A program made the translations under genes and the position numbers. A stretch of 64,000 nucleotides of DNA from assembly GCA_002700385.1 (NCBI GenBank), contig PADC01000008.1, positions 350,485-414,484 on the forward strand, read 5' to 3'. Origin of the DNA: Cycloclasticus sp. (GTDB lineage Bacteria; Pseudomonadota; Gammaproteobacteria; Methylococcales; Cycloclasticaceae). Of the stretch, positions 9,913-19,163 are shown one piece after another (position 1 is the stretch's first letter; each line of letters starts with the position of its first letter). The notes under the pieces are model-generated. The model was given only the letters and a program-made list of their open reading frames with translations. It made no database searches and had not been told where the DNA came from.

Positions 9913-12900
9913 CAGCACAGACCCCGATGGCATTAATGAAATGTTTCTTTAATCCGTTTCTCATTAACGCGGTAATCGACTTCCTAATACCTTCTATTTT
10001 ATTCTCAATTGTAGAAGAAGTATTCAGCCGCAATGTTAGGCCACTAGGTACTTCAAGCTTTTGAACCCGATAGTAAATCCTCCCGCCCCCATCAACGCTA
10101 ACACTCACCAAATCATTAATATGCAAGGCCATAATAAACTGCCATTCATCGCCATGGTCTACCTTAACGAGCGGTAGCTTTTTACCTTCTGGGTTTAATT
10201 TGCTTTGAATACCTTTGGCTCGATGGCTGGCTTGCATCATGGTGACAAATTCGCCTTTATACTTCCCTGTTTCTATATTTTGAATAATTTCGACATGGTG
10301 CATATTGCCATACGACATATATTTAAAGACCTTGCCTGATTTATCTTTTATACTTACTTTATTTTGCTCTAGTTTCTTTAAAGTGGTGTTTGACTGTAAA
10401 ACACGCACGCGCTTAATAGGCGTTTTGCCATCTTTATGCATTACTTTTATATTATCTGCAAAGGCTTTCTTAGGGTCGTTATCGTACTGCTCCAAATGAT
10501 TAAGCACTATTAACTTTATCGTATCATCCACTATTTGCTTCGCATTTTTTACTGTGAAGTCAGGCGTTAAGTTCTTTCGGTAAACTAAGCCACCGTGTTT
10601 TTCGATATAGCCGGCACCTGTTTCTTCATGTAATGCACCAGATAGCTTCCTATTGCTAGCATGAGAAACAATCATCTGCTCTAAACGCTCCGCAAGTTCA
10701 TTTCGTATATTTGGATAAGGCGGTTCAATTTTAAGTTTATCTCGCTCAATTTGCTTAACCGCTTTTGTGTACAAGCTCCGTGATGTGGCCGCAATAACCA
10801 CGGCGTCTATTGCATGATGTCTATGATCTGTTCGATCTTTTTTCTCCACTTCACCAATAAGGTCATTAAAGCCCCACTGGTGTCGGATTTGCGAAACAAC
10901 CGAACCTTTTGTGACAGAGACATTACTATTCCCAACAAGCTCCGCCATATAATCTAAAGCAAGTTTTGAAATATAGCGGGTATCGTTTAACTGAGAGGAT
11001 ATAAAATCCCTTTTTTGCAAGTCTGCTTCTGTTTGATGAAAACGTTTTACTTTTGAATCCACACCTTTCCATTTACTAATTGCCTGAGTGATTTGCATCC
11101 ACTTTTCTACATTACCACTCCACGCATCTTTTGGTGTTCGATCGCCTTTATTTCGGTTCTCTGCTACATAACAAAGTACTTTGTTCATATAAGAATCATC
11201 AAGGCTTTTCTTAAACGGTAAGATGTGGTCTATTTCAACGGAAGATGTAAAAACAGAATGAAGCGGAATCATTTCGTTACTGTAGGCGCAACGGCGATTT
11301 TGCTCTTCCCAAAGACGGTATTTTATCTTGTCGTCATAACTTGGGTATTTACCAAGATTCAAGCCTTTGTATGCTTCAACAGCGCCTTCATTCGCTTTTT
11401 TGTTTTTATTCTGCCGAGCTTCGTTTTCCTTATAACGCTTGGTATTCATTTCCAGATCGCGCGCCATTTCTATACGAATGATGTCGGGCTTACCGTATTC
11501 CTTTATAAGTGCGTTAACCACCCGTTTTAATTCGTGCATGGCTTTGTTTACTATCGGGTTGCTGGTTTCAAGCGGCGCACCAAGTTTATTACTAACTTCC
11601 TGCTCTTTGATTTCATCACTATAGCCTGCTGCTTGTAACGCGCCTAACTCGCCAGTCTGTTGGTCTTTTTTACTGTATATAAGCCCTTGCTGTAAAAAAG
11701 GAAGTAGTTTGTTAATCGCTTTTAATGAAAGGTTGCTGTGGCTCGGTTCAAACTCAAGTAAACATAACTTTATAGCCACTTCAGCACCCAAGCCCCAATG
11801 TTTAATAAGCCTTGTTTTTAAAGCCGACTTTTTCTTAATTGATAACAGGTCTTCTACTAAATTAAATTGCTCTTTATCTGAATAATTATCCCACCGGTCT
11901 TTTAACACATTCCTAATTTCACACGCTGTGATATTACCTTTTAGGTTTTTTGCTTCTAAATTAATTTTGGTTAATTTGTCTAAACCTAATAGTTTTTTTA
12001 ACGCTGTTATTGTGATTTTTGGGTGTTGTTCAAAATATTCTATTAACTTCTGCCTATCTGCTTGAGTAAAAGCTAACCATTGATCTGTTTGGCGCTCAAA
12101 ATACTGCAAATTATTCACATCTTGAAGATATCTAAAACGCTGCACCTCAAGCCTTGCCATTGATGCTCGATTGTTTTTAGGCTCTAGCGAACATTTGCCA
12201 ATTCTGTCTTTTTTAAGCTTTAAAGGGCGCTGATAAAAAATAATTTCTTTTACCCCTTTGTTGTCCTCCATAAAATCAGCTGGAAGGTCTGAAAAAAATT
12301 GTTGTTGCTGCTGCCATATTAAATCAAGCTCGTCTTTATACATGGCTCTATCAGTACGAAGGTGGCCACCTTCATGACTTCTATTGCGTTTACAAACCCC
12401 TTTATCAAGTTGATGAAGATATTCCCCAAGAGTTCGCGCGCCTGATAGAGTAATGGCTTTTCTTACTTCGCTAATATCAGCTTTAAAAGCCCCTTCTTCT
12501 TTGTCTTGCGTAGGTTTATCTTCAATTTCATTCAGGTAAGCGATAGTGTCAGGGTCATCAATCAAGTCACCAGCGACTTGCTTTTTTGTACTTAAAAAAC
12601 CACGCCTAGCAACAAAGTGTAGTAACACACGCCCTAGTTCATAGCGCGTTAGCTTTTCATCTAAGGCTTTACTTCTTAGTTCGTAAGGGTCACCCAGCTC
12701 ATTTAAAATGATTTCAGGTTGATGGTTTCTTAGTAATTCGTTTGATAACAAATCTAAGGAGACTAAATAGTTAAGCATCCGCTGCTTGCGCCTTGCTCTA
12801 CGTTGTAGCACTCGCCTGCCAAGTCGCATATCACGCCGCTTTACATTCTTTGGTGTTGGAACTTTTTCTTCGACTGCTTTAGTGAAAATTCTGCTTCCAA

Positions 12901-12997
12901 TATCAATAATACTATTAGCTTCACCATTAACTTCTTCAAGTAAAGCCCAGCCTATAGAATTGCTGCCTAAATCTAGTCCTAATATTTTCTTGCCCAT
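9893..12997 (-). CDS. cas9: CRISPR-associated endonuclease Cas9, compact type II-C
   Basis: RNA-guided double-strand DNA nuclease. At 1034 residues it falls in the compact II-C size range, between C. jejuni (984) and N. meningitidis (1082). Domains in order: RuvC-I with D9 (ILGLDLGSNSIGWA), Arg-rich bridge helix (53-74), helical REC lobe (about 80-490), RuvC-II with E510 (IIRIEMARDL), HNH with D590-H591 and N614 (EIDHILPF, AENRNKGDR), RuvC-III with H728 and D731 (DHRHHAIDAVVIA), and WED/PAM-interacting region (about 770-1034). All catalytic residues are present, so it should be active. There is no csn2 or cas4, which supports subtype II-C. AGGG lies seven bases before the ATG. The PAM cannot be read from the sequence. 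Confidence 0.98.
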   Translation of the reverse strand: MGKKILGLDLGSNSIGWALLEEVNGEANSIIDIGSRIFTKAVEEKVPTPKNVKRRDMRLGRRVLQRRARRKQRMLNYLVSLDLLSNELLRNHQPEIILNELGDPYELRSKALDEKLTRYELGRVLLHFVARRGFLSTKKQVAGDLIDDPDTIAYLNEIEDKPTQDKEEGAFKADISEVRKAITLSGARTLGEYLHQLDKGVCKRNRSHEGGHLRTDRAMYKDELDLIWQQQQQFFSDLPADFMEDNKGVKEIIFYQRPLKLKKDRIGKCSLEPKNNRASMARLEVQRFRYLQDVNNLQYFERQTDQWLAFTQADRQKLIEYFEQHPKITITALKKLLGLDKLTKINLEAKNLKGNITACEIRNVLKDRWDNYSDKEQFNLVEDLLSIKKKSALKTRLIKHWGLGAEVAIKLCLLEFEPSHSNLSLKAINKLLPFLQQGLIYSKKDQQTGELGALQAAGYSDEIKEQEVSNKLGAPLETSNPIVNKAMHELKRVVNALIKEYGKPDIIRIEMARDLEMNTKRYKENEARQNKNKKANEGAVEAYKGLNLGKYPSYDDKIKYRLWEEQNRRCAYSNEMIPLHSVFTSSVEIDHILPFKKSLDDSYMNKVLCYVAENRNKGDRTPKDAWSGNVEKWMQITQAISKWKGVDSKVKRFHQTEADLQKRDFISSQLNDTRYISKLALDYMAELVGNSNVSVTKGSVVSQIRHQWGFNDLIGEVEKKDRTDHRHHAIDAVVIAATSRSLYTKAVKQIERDKLKIEPPYPNIRNELAERLEQMIVSHASNRKLSGALHEETGAGYIEKHGGLVYRKNLTPDFTVKNAKQIVDDTIKLIVLNHLEQYDNDPKKAFADNIKVMHKDGKTPIKRVRVLQSNTTLKKLEQNKVSIKDKSGKVFKYMSYGNMHHVEIIQNIETGKYKGEFVTMMQASHRAKGIQSKLNPEGKKLPLVKVDHGDEWQFIMALHINDLVSVSVDGGGRIYYRVQKLEVPSGLTLRLNTSSTIENKIEGIRKSITALMRNGLKKHFINAIGVCADDKTNH

Positions 12998-13019
12998 TTA
13001 TCTTCCCTGAATATATAAT
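12990..13019 (+). promoter_or_regulatory. Promoter of the tracrRNA
   Basis: A perfect -10 TATAAT at 13014-13019 lies 18 bp downstream of TTGCCC (12990-12995), which overlaps the cas9 start codon on the other strand. The predicted start, about 13026, is just before the first base of the anti-repeat at 13029. The cas9 and tracrRNA 5' ends are therefore only about 30 bases apart. Confidence 0.65.
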
Positions 13020-13028
13020 ATTTTTAAT

Positions 13029-13134
13029 AGTGTAACCGACTAAGGCTTATCGAATTGCTTTTCATACCAATGAAATTGATTTTTCGTAGGCAACGCTTTC
13101 AAGCGACCAAAGCCCTCCCAGCGGGGGCTTTTTA
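13029..13134 (+). ncRNA. tracrRNA for Cas9
   Basis: The anti-repeat AGTGTAACCGACTAAGG (from 13029) pairs with the 3' half of the repeat. It continues through CTTATC (one A-C mismatch at repeat base 19) and, after a bulge of repeat bases 11-13 (GCG), GAATTGC (13052-13058) pairs with repeat bases 4-10 using G-U pairs. Downstream are hairpins TTTCAT/ATGAAA (13060-13075) and CGCTT/AAGCG (13094-13105). A terminator hairpin AGCCC/GGGCT (13111-13129) is followed by a T run. This is the lower stem-bulge-upper stem plan of known tracrRNAs. It is divergent from cas9. Ends are predicted, not mapped. Confidence 0.9.
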
Positions 13135-13231
13135 TTATGTTCGATATTACTCACGTTTAAAAAAGCGTTTTTCACAGTTTTTTATGATGAAAGAGCTATG
13201 ACGAGTTTACCCATTTCATCAAACAAGTGGT

Positions 13232-13726
13232 TTGAATAAAATTATTTATTATCTCCCCGGCAGAGATGGAAAAATCACAACTGGCCTTGGCGAAGAAATA
13301 ACCTCTTTAGAATATGGGATTGAAGGTCGCTAAACACCCTGATTATACAAAAACCTTTCCCTCCAAGAACAACTTGATTTAATTGCAAGTGGTCTGCAAA
13401 AAAATTTTGGAATGACGTTTCAAAAGTATTTCTGTATCTTATGATTGCTACCTGTTAATGCATATCGTATATAATCTAAATCCTTACCCGGGAGTTATCT
13501 TACTAATCTCGCCTGTTCTTAGTGGCGTTATAAACAAAGCTACTTTACGTTACTATTGCCCAGCTTGACCCATAAACTTATAAAGCTGGTAGAAACAAAA
13601 CATTTTCCAGTCCCAAACCATATTGAAATTCATGTTGATGAAAAGTACTGGCAAAACCCGTACGAAAGAGTCATTCAATTTAGTGATACTGTTCAGGGTA
13701 AATATGTTGCTCGCAATTACGTTTAA
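13232..13726 (+). pseudogene. Decayed pseudogene, probably of a small alpha/beta-hydrolase-like protein
   Basis: No intact gene is present, but conserved-looking protein fragments follow one another in different frames. They are: NKIIYYLPGRDGKITTGLGE (from 13232, ending at TAA 13331), LSLQEQLDLIASGLQKNFG, SYDCYLLMHIVYNLNPYPG continuing to LLISPVLSGVINKATL, and HFPVPNHIEIHVDEKYWQ to a stop at 13724. Order and content look like one roughly 150-residue protein broken by frameshifts and stops. The hydrolase guess rests on the SY..YLLMH nucleophile-like segment and the LLISPVL strand. No ATG start is seen. The family name is tentative; the pseudogene status is well supported. The stretch 13140-13231 holds nothing I recognise. 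Confidence 0.65.
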
Positions 13727-13766
13727 AGGGTTTTGAAACGGTATGGGACGTTAAGAAATGAGTTTA

Positions 13767-13840
13767 TGGAGGCTGAGAGCGGAATCGAACCGCTGTACAC
13801 GGCTTTGCAGGCCGCTGCATAACCACTCTGCCACTCAGCC
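13767..13840 (-). tRNA. tRNA-Cys (GCA)
   Basis: Full cloverleaf on the minus strand. Acceptor GGCTGAG pairs with CTCAGCC, the D-arm is GTGG...TTATGCAGC, the anticodon loop CTGCAAA has GCA, and the T-arm is GCGGTTCGATTCCGC. The discriminator is U and CCA is encoded (13769-13767). It lies about 50 bases after tRNA-Gly. The order pgsA, tRNA-Gly, tRNA-Cys is that of E. coli glyW-cysT; the E. coli third gene, leuZ, is absent here. Confidence 0.97.
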
Positions 13841-13888
13841 AGAGAGGGCTTATATGAGAAAGTCGTGGTGGTGACACGGCTTAAAATT

Positions 13889-13963
13889 TGGAGCGGGAAA
13901 CGAGATTCGAACTCGCGACCCCAACCTTGGCAAGGTTGTGCTCTACCACTGAGCTATTCCCGC
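13889..13963 (-). tRNA. tRNA-Gly (GCC)
   Basis: Full cloverleaf on the minus strand. Acceptor GCGGGAA pairs with TTCCCGC, the D-arm is GCTCAGTGGTAGAGC, the anticodon loop TTGCCAA has GCC, the T-arm is GCGAGTTCGAATCTCGT, and CCA is encoded. It follows pgsA on the same strand, as in E. coli. Confidence 0.97.
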
Positions 13964-14017
13964 TTTGAGGCCGTGTATTCTATCTTTCGTAGCAAAACTG
14001 TCAAGTCAGAATCCCTA

Positions 14018-14572
14018 CTATTTTTTAAATTGAGGGAGTGCCAGCTGTATATACTGCCACATTGACCAAATTGTTAAAAGGGCCGCTATGTATATCGCTA
14101 CAATACCAATTGTGCGAATTGAAAAACCAAAAAGGCTCTCGTTATACAGCAAACAAAGGATGGATGTCATTTGAAATCCGGTTTTATATTTTCCAACCCA
14201 AGACACTTTTACAACAGAACGTTGCCCTATTTCTGCCATCCATTCCCGTAGCGAGGCCACTGATACTTCACGGGCAATAATAATAGCCGCCGGTATAGCG
14301 ATATAAGCTATTGGATCAGCCTGCACAATTAATACTAATATAATCACGACCATTAACTTATCCGCGACTGGGTCTAAGAATTCACCAAAAGCTGTCTGAA
14401 GATTTAACTTTCTTGCTAAAAAACCATCAAACCAGTCCGTGATAGAGGCGACAATAAAGATAACTGTGCACCATAATCTCGAATCTTCTATTGGAAGATA
14501 AAAAACAATCATGATGACCGGTATGGAGGCAATGCGTAGCAGCGTTAAAATGGTTGGAATATTAAGAATCAT
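14018..14572 (-). CDS. pgsA: CDP-diacylglycerol-glycerol-3-phosphate 3-phosphatidyltransferase
   Basis: Integral membrane enzyme making phosphatidylglycerophosphate, the first committed step to phosphatidylglycerol and cardiolipin. The 184-residue protein has the CDP-alcohol phosphotransferase signature: D46, D49-G50, A53-R54, then G63, D67 and D71 (DWFDGFLAR...GEFLDPVADK). The opening MILNIPTILTLLRI is typical of the family. Several hydrophobic segments span the rest. It sits 40 bases downstream of uvrC on the same strand and upstream of the tRNAs. pgpA elsewhere in the window acts on its product. Confidence 0.96.
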   Translation of the reverse strand: MILNIPTILTLLRIASIPVIMIVFYLPIEDSRLWCTVIFIVASITDWFDGFLARKLNLQTAFGEFLDPVADKLMVVIILVLIVQADPIAYIAIPAAIIIAREVSVASLREWMAEIGQRSVVKVSWVGKYKTGFQMTSILCLLYNESLFGFSIRTIGIVAIYIAALLTIWSMWQYIQLALPQFKK

Positions 14573-14612
14573 TCAACAAAAATTATCATTACATTTACGG
14601 CATAGTACCATT

Positions 14613-16454
14613 TTATCCACTCACTCCGTCATGAAAAAAGTTATACACCCGTTGCGCTAAGGATTTACTGATTCCATCAACCGTGCACAGGTCATCCACA
14701 CCGGCCGATTGAATTTCGCGCAATCCACCAAATTGCTTCAGCAATTGCTGACGACGCTTCGGACCCAGCCCTTCAATTTCTTCCAATGTAGATTTTTTCT
14801 TAACTTTTCCGCGTTGTTGCCGGTGTCCACTGATGGCAAAACGATGTGCCTCGTCTCTGATTTGTTGAACGATTAATAGAGCGGGGTCATCAGACGGAAC
14901 AATGAGGGTTTTTCCATCGCTCGCGCGATAGATTTTTTCCATACCCACTTTTCTGTCACTGCCTTTTGATATTCCAATCACCACAACATCTGAATAATGA
15001 ATATCTTTCAGCGCATTAGTAACCGCATGAACCTGGCCTTTACCGCCATCTATGATAAGTACATCTGGTGCTATGTGCTGATTTTTTTTGGCGCGAACAA
15101 ATCGGCGAGTCACTGCTTGTGATAAGGCCGCATAATCATCACCCGCTATTACACCGGTAATATTAAACCGTCTGTAATCTGATTTTAGCGGCCCTTCTTC
15201 ATTCAGTACAACACATGAAGCTACCGTTTGTTCCCCTTGTAAATGACTGATGTCAAAACACTCTAAACGATTAATGTCCCGTTCCACGCCCAATAATACT
15301 GCTAGCTTTTTCAAACGTCTTTTGGTGTTTTCTCGGCTCTCCAATCGTTGGGTTAAGGCTGTTGTTGCATTATCTTTTGCCATTTTAAGCCAACGAGCCC
15401 TGTCCCCTCGTGGTTTTTGAATTAACGCTATTCGTCTTTCAGCTTGTGTTTCTAAAACTTGTTGAATTAAATCCCGCTCTGACAAGTCATGGCTCAATAT
15501 AATCGCTTTTGGAAATTTTTTATCAAGATAAAACTGCATTAAGAAGGCGGTAAGCACTTCACCTTCTCTTTTTCCTAGCGGTACTTTAGGGAAAAATGTC
15601 CGATGACCCAAATGTTGCCCATTTCGGATAAAAAACACTTGTACGCAGGCTATGTTCTGTTGAATGTTACACGCTACGACATCAATATCTCCCTCATTCC
15701 CGCTGACATATTGCCTCTCCATTATTTTTCTTAATTGTGCAATCTGGTCGCGGTAATGTGCCGCTTTTTCAAAATTCAAACGCTCTGCCGCACGTTCCAT
15801 TTTTTTTACCAGTCCGGTTATTAGTCGTTTGTTTTTGCCTTCGAGAAACAGCACAGTATGATCCACATCGTCCTGATACTCTTGTGGGCTAATAAGCCCA
15901 ACACAAGGCGCTGTGCAGCGTTTAATTTGATATTGCAAACACGGCCTTGATCTGTTTTTAAAATAACTGTCATCACATTGTCTAACTGGAAACAGTTTTT
16001 GTAATACATGCAAGCTTTCTCGGACAGCACCAGCACTGGGGTAAGGGCCAAAATAACGACCTTTTTTGGTCTTAGCGCCCCGATGGAATATTAATTTTGG
16101 AAATTCTTGGTGTGATGACAAATAAATATAAGGGTAACTTTTATCATCCCTCAGGCAGATATTGTATCTTGGCTTTAATTTTTTAATGAGTTGGTTTTCA
16201 AGGAGTAAAGCCTCACCTTCGGTATGTGTTACAACAATATCAATGCGTTGGACATGTGACAACATCAGCTGCTTCTTAGCATCCTTATCTGTCTTATTAA
16301 AATAGCTGGAGACTCTTTTTTTTAGGTTCTTTGCCTTACCTACATAAATGCAATTATCTTGGCGATCGATCATTTGATAAACGCCCGGCTTTTGCGTTAG
16401 CGTTTTAAGGAAATGTTCGCTATCAAATTTTGTTGAGTCATCCTTCTTATCCAT
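14613..16454 (-). CDS. uvrC: Excinuclease ABC subunit C
   Basis: Nucleotide excision repair nuclease that makes both incisions with UvrB. At 613 residues it is close to E. coli UvrC (610). The N-terminal GIY-YIG domain (about 15-95; KPGVYQMIDRQDNCIYVGKA) makes the 3' incision. The UVR motif (about 205-240) binds UvrB, an RNase H-like domain follows with CFDISHLQGE and LIIDGGKGQ, and two helix-hairpin-helix motifs lie at the end (IEGLGPKRRQQLLKQFGG). It is the first gene of the uvrC-pgsA unit. The 16455-16544 gap upstream holds no gene. Confidence 0.97.
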   Translation of the reverse strand: MDKKDDSTKFDSEHFLKTLTQKPGVYQMIDRQDNCIYVGKAKNLKKRVSSYFNKTDKDAKKQLMLSHVQRIDIVVTHTEGEALLLENQLIKKLKPRYNICLRDDKSYPYIYLSSHQEFPKLIFHRGAKTKKGRYFGPYPSAGAVRESLHVLQKLFPVRQCDDSYFKNRSRPCLQYQIKRCTAPCVGLISPQEYQDDVDHTVLFLEGKNKRLITGLVKKMERAAERLNFEKAAHYRDQIAQLRKIMERQYVSGNEGDIDVVACNIQQNIACVQVFFIRNGQHLGHRTFFPKVPLGKREGEVLTAFLMQFYLDKKFPKAIILSHDLSERDLIQQVLETQAERRIALIQKPRGDRARWLKMAKDNATTALTQRLESRENTKRRLKKLAVLLGVERDINRLECFDISHLQGEQTVASCVVLNEEGPLKSDYRRFNITGVIAGDDYAALSQAVTRRFVRAKKNQHIAPDVLIIDGGKGQVHAVTNALKDIHYSDVVVIGISKGSDRKVGMEKIYRASDGKTLIVPSDDPALLIVQQIRDEAHRFAISGHRQQRGKVKKKSTLEEIEGLGPKRRQQLLKQFGGLREIQSAGVDDLCTVDGISKSLAQRVYNFFHDGVSG

Positions 16455-16544
16455 AGAGGCTAGTTTACTTATTTATTGGCCCTATGGGCACCTTTGAACA
16501 TGCCCATTGTCATTCATTCTTTTTGATAAATCTGTAAACACAAA

Positions 16545-16568
16545 AAAAGCCCCGTTTCAGGGGCTTTT
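16545..16568 (-). terminator. Rho-independent terminator after phaR
   Basis: AAAAGCCCC (16545-16553) pairs with GGGGCTTTT (16560-16568) around a six-base loop. On the minus strand it is followed by a run of T (plus-strand A run 16542-16548). It lies 16 bases past the phaR stop and separates phaR from uvrC. Confidence 0.85.
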
Positions 16569-16583
16569 CATAGATTCTACGGC

Positions 16584-17048
16584 TTATTTCTTTTTGTTTA
16601 CTGTTGATGATGACATGACTTTTTTAAACAAACCTTCCTGCATTTCTTTAAAAACTTCCATATTGCGATTTGCTAGAGATGCCATCATCGTGAAGGGATC
16701 TGCGGCCTGTTCCAGCTGGCTTCTTACCTTGGATCTTTGCTCGGCAATGAGCTTTACTGAATTTTCCAGGTACTTTGCAAAGTTATGCTGAAAAGGATCA
16801 CCATAAAAACGAATAAGCTGCTCTAACATCTCGGCACTCATTATCGGTTCACCATCTTCTTCCTGCTCTAAAATAATTTGCAGTAATACACTACGCGTTA
16901 AGTCCTCTTTAGATTTAGCGTCAAGCACCTTTATCGGCTCGCGCTCAATAATAAGCTGACGCACATCATTGAGGGTTACATATTTACTAATTTCCGTATC
17001 ATACAAGCGACGGTTAGGGTACTTTTTAATAATACGGGAATTAGTCAT
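16584..17048 (-). CDS. phaR: Polyhydroxyalkanoate synthesis regulator PhaR
   Basis: DNA-binding repressor that senses PHA granules and controls phasin and PHA genes. The 154-residue protein has the N-terminal PHB/PHA accumulation regulator DNA-binding domain (1-65; IIKKYPNRRLYDTEISKYVT is the family opening). A PHB-associated domain (about 70-110; AEMLEQLIRFYGDPFQHNF) and a helical tail follow. It lies 26 bases downstream of pnp, with a terminator after it. Its presence suggests the organism stores polyhydroxyalkanoate, although the synthase genes are not in this window. Confidence 0.9.
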   Translation of the reverse strand: MTNSRIIKKYPNRRLYDTEISKYVTLNDVRQLIIEREPIKVLDAKSKEDLTRSVLLQIILEQEEDGEPIMSAEMLEQLIRFYGDPFQHNFAKYLENSVKLIAEQRSKVRSQLEQAADPFTMMASLANRNMEVFKEMQEGLFKKVMSSSTVNKKK

Positions 17049-17074
17049 AGTGTATTACCCCAGCAATTATCTCT

Positions 17075-19141
17075 TTATTCTACTTCCTTCATACTCAAAC
17101 GGACACGACCTTGGCGATCTACTTCTAAAACCTTCACTTTAACTACATCACCTTCTGATAACTCATCACTTACTTTTTCAACACGTTCAGCTGAAATTTG
17201 TGAAATATGAACAAGACCATCTTTCCCAGGCAAGATTGACACAAAAGCACCGAAATCCATTAATCGAACCACTTTACCTTCATAAACCCTACCCACTTCC
17301 ACTTCTGCTGTAATGTCTTCGATACGCTTTAGTGCTTTCTCGCCAGCTTCACGATCTACAGAAGCTACTTTAACAACGCCTTCATCAGAAATATCAATCG
17401 CCGCACCGGTTTCTTCTGTAATCGCACGAATCGTTACACCACCTTTACCGATCACATCTCTAATTTTAGCTGGATCAATTTTAAGGGTCAAAATACGAGG
17501 CGCAAAATCAGACATTTCTGTTCGCCCAGCAGATAATTCGGTGTTCATTTTTTCTAAAATATGTAACCGCCCTGCTTTCGCTTGCTCTAGTGCAGTCGAC
17601 ATAATTTCGTGCGTGATGCCCTGGATTTTAATGTCCATTTGTAACGCTGTTACACCAGAATCTGTGCCTGACACTTTAAAGTCCATATCACCTAAGTGAT
17701 CTTCATCACCCAGAATATCTGACAAGACTGCAAAATCGTCACCTTCTTTGATAAGCCCCATTGCAATACCCGCAACAGGTGCTTTCGTTGGTACACCCGC
17801 ATCCATCAGCGCTAAACTGGTACCACAGGTACTGGCCATTGAACTTGAGCCATTAGATTCAGTTACTTCAGATACAACACGCAAAACATAGGAAAACTCT
17901 TCCTGACTGGGTAAAACCGCTTGAATACCTCGTTTAGCTAAACGACCATGACCAATTTCACGTCTTTTTGGAGAGCCAACAAAACCTGTTTCGCCAACAC
18001 AAAATGGAGGGAAGTTATAATGCAACATAAAATTATCACGGTACTCGCCCTCAACCGCATCAATCATTTGCGCATCGCGATCTGTACCCAATGTGGCCAC
18101 AACCAAGGCCTGCGTTTCGCCTCGTGTGAACAAGGCTGAACCATGCGCACGGGGTAAAACACCAGTACGCACATGAATATCACGGACAGTTGATAAATCA
18201 CGGCCATCAATACGTTTATTGGTTGAAAGCACTAACTCACGGACATGCTTCTTTTCTAATGAAGCAAAAATATCTGCAACTTCTTCGGCCTCTTCAGCCT
18301 CAAACTGCGCCAACACGTCTGCACGGACTTCTTTTAACTTTGCTTGACGATCCAATTTAACCAATACCGTGTAGGCTTCTGCTATACCGGCTGTTGCAAG
18401 TTCGGCAACCTTATCAACCAACGCTTGATCCTTCTCTACTGCAACCCACTCCATGCGAGGTTTGCCCGTTTCAGCTGCAAACTCATTGATAGCATTAATG
18501 GCATCTTGCATTTGCTCATGGCCATACGTAACGGCGCCCAACATAACATCTTCAGAGAGGCAATCTGCTTCAGACTCTACCATTAAGACAGCTTCAGCAG
18601 TACCTGCCACGACCAAGTCCAGCTGGGATTCAGACATCGCTGTTTTTGATGGGTTTAAAACATAATCGCCATCAATATAACCGACTCGTGCTGCGCCAAT
18701 GGGCCCTTCAAACGGCAAGCCTGAGATAGCTAACGCTGCTGATGCACCCAGCAAAGCAGGAATATCCGGGTCTACTTCGGGGTTTAGCGAAATAACCGTT
18801 GCAATAATTTGAGTTTCGTTTTTATACCCTTTTGGGAACAAAGGGCGGATGGGGCGATCAATAAGCCGAGAAGTCAACGTTTCCTTTTCACTCGGGCGTC
18901 CTTCTCGCTTAAAAAAACCGCCTGGAATTTTACCTGCGGCATATGCTTTTTCTTGATAGTTGACGGTTAACGGAAAGAATGAGTTATTTTCTCCACCTTC
19001 TCGTTGACCAACCGCGGTAACCATAACAACGGTACCATCAATCTCAACTAAAACTGCACCGTCTGCTTGACGGGCAATTTCGCCTGTTTCAAAAGAAACG
19101 GTTTGATTGCCGAACTGAAACTCTTTTTTTACTGATTTCAC
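17075..19141 (-). CDS. pnp: Polyribonucleotide nucleotidyltransferase (PNPase)
   Basis: Phosphorolytic 3'-5' exoribonuclease of mRNA decay and a degradosome component. At 688 residues it has the full plan: two RNase PH domains (about 1-140 and 310-545) with a helical linker. A KH domain follows (about 550-615; [19 protein letters not shown]), then an S1 domain to the end ([20 protein letters not shown]). [12 protein letters not shown] and [17 protein letters not shown] are conserved catalytic-site segments. It lies 22 bases downstream of rpsO, the classical rpsO-pnp operon, where pnp mRNA is autoregulated in E. coli. Confidence 0.98.
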   Translation of the reverse strand: MKSVKKEFQFGNQTVSFETGEIARQADGAVLVEIDGTVVMVTAVGQREGGENNSFFPLTVNYQEKAYAAGKIPGGFFKREGRPSEKETLTSRLIDRPIRPLFPKGYKNETQIIATVISLNPEVDPDIPALLGASAALAISGLPFEGPIGAARVGYIDGDYVLNPSKTAMSESQLDLVVAGTAEAVLMVESEADCLSEDVMLGAVTYGHEQMQDAINAINEFAAETGKPRMEWVAVEKDQALVDKVAELATAGIAEAYTVLVKLDRQAKLKEVRADVLAQFEAEEAEEVADIFASLEKKHVRELVLSTNKRIDGRDLSTVRDIHVRTGVLPRAHGSALFTRGETQALVVATLGTDRDAQMIDAVEGEYRDNFMLHYNFPPFCVGETGFVGSPKRREIGHGRLAKRGIQAVLPSQEEFSYVLRVVSEVTESNGSSSMASTCGTSLALMDAGVPTKAPVAGIAMGLIKEGDDFAVLSDILGDEDHLGDMDFKVSGTDSGVTALQMDIKIQGITHEIMSTALEQAKAGRLHILEKMNTELSAGRTEMSDFAPRILTLKIDPAKIRDVIGKGGVTIRAITEETGAAIDISDEGVVKVASVDREAGEKALKRIEDITAEVEVGRVYEGKVVRLMDFGAFVSILPGKDGLVHISQISAERVEKVSDELSEGDVVKVKVLEVDRQGRVRLSMKEVE

Positions 19142-19163
19142 TATTTGTCTGCCTATTAATTAT

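Noticed and set aside
9022-13134. Additional defence genes (toxin-antitoxin, restriction, csn2, cas4) around cas9
   Set aside because: No frame other than cas9, cas1 and cas2 survives inspection; the remaining space holds the tracrRNA and a pseudogene.
13767-13963. Possible integrase attachment site at the two tRNA genes
   Set aside because: No copy of either tRNA 3' end was found near the icd side of the CRISPR block and no integrase gene is present.
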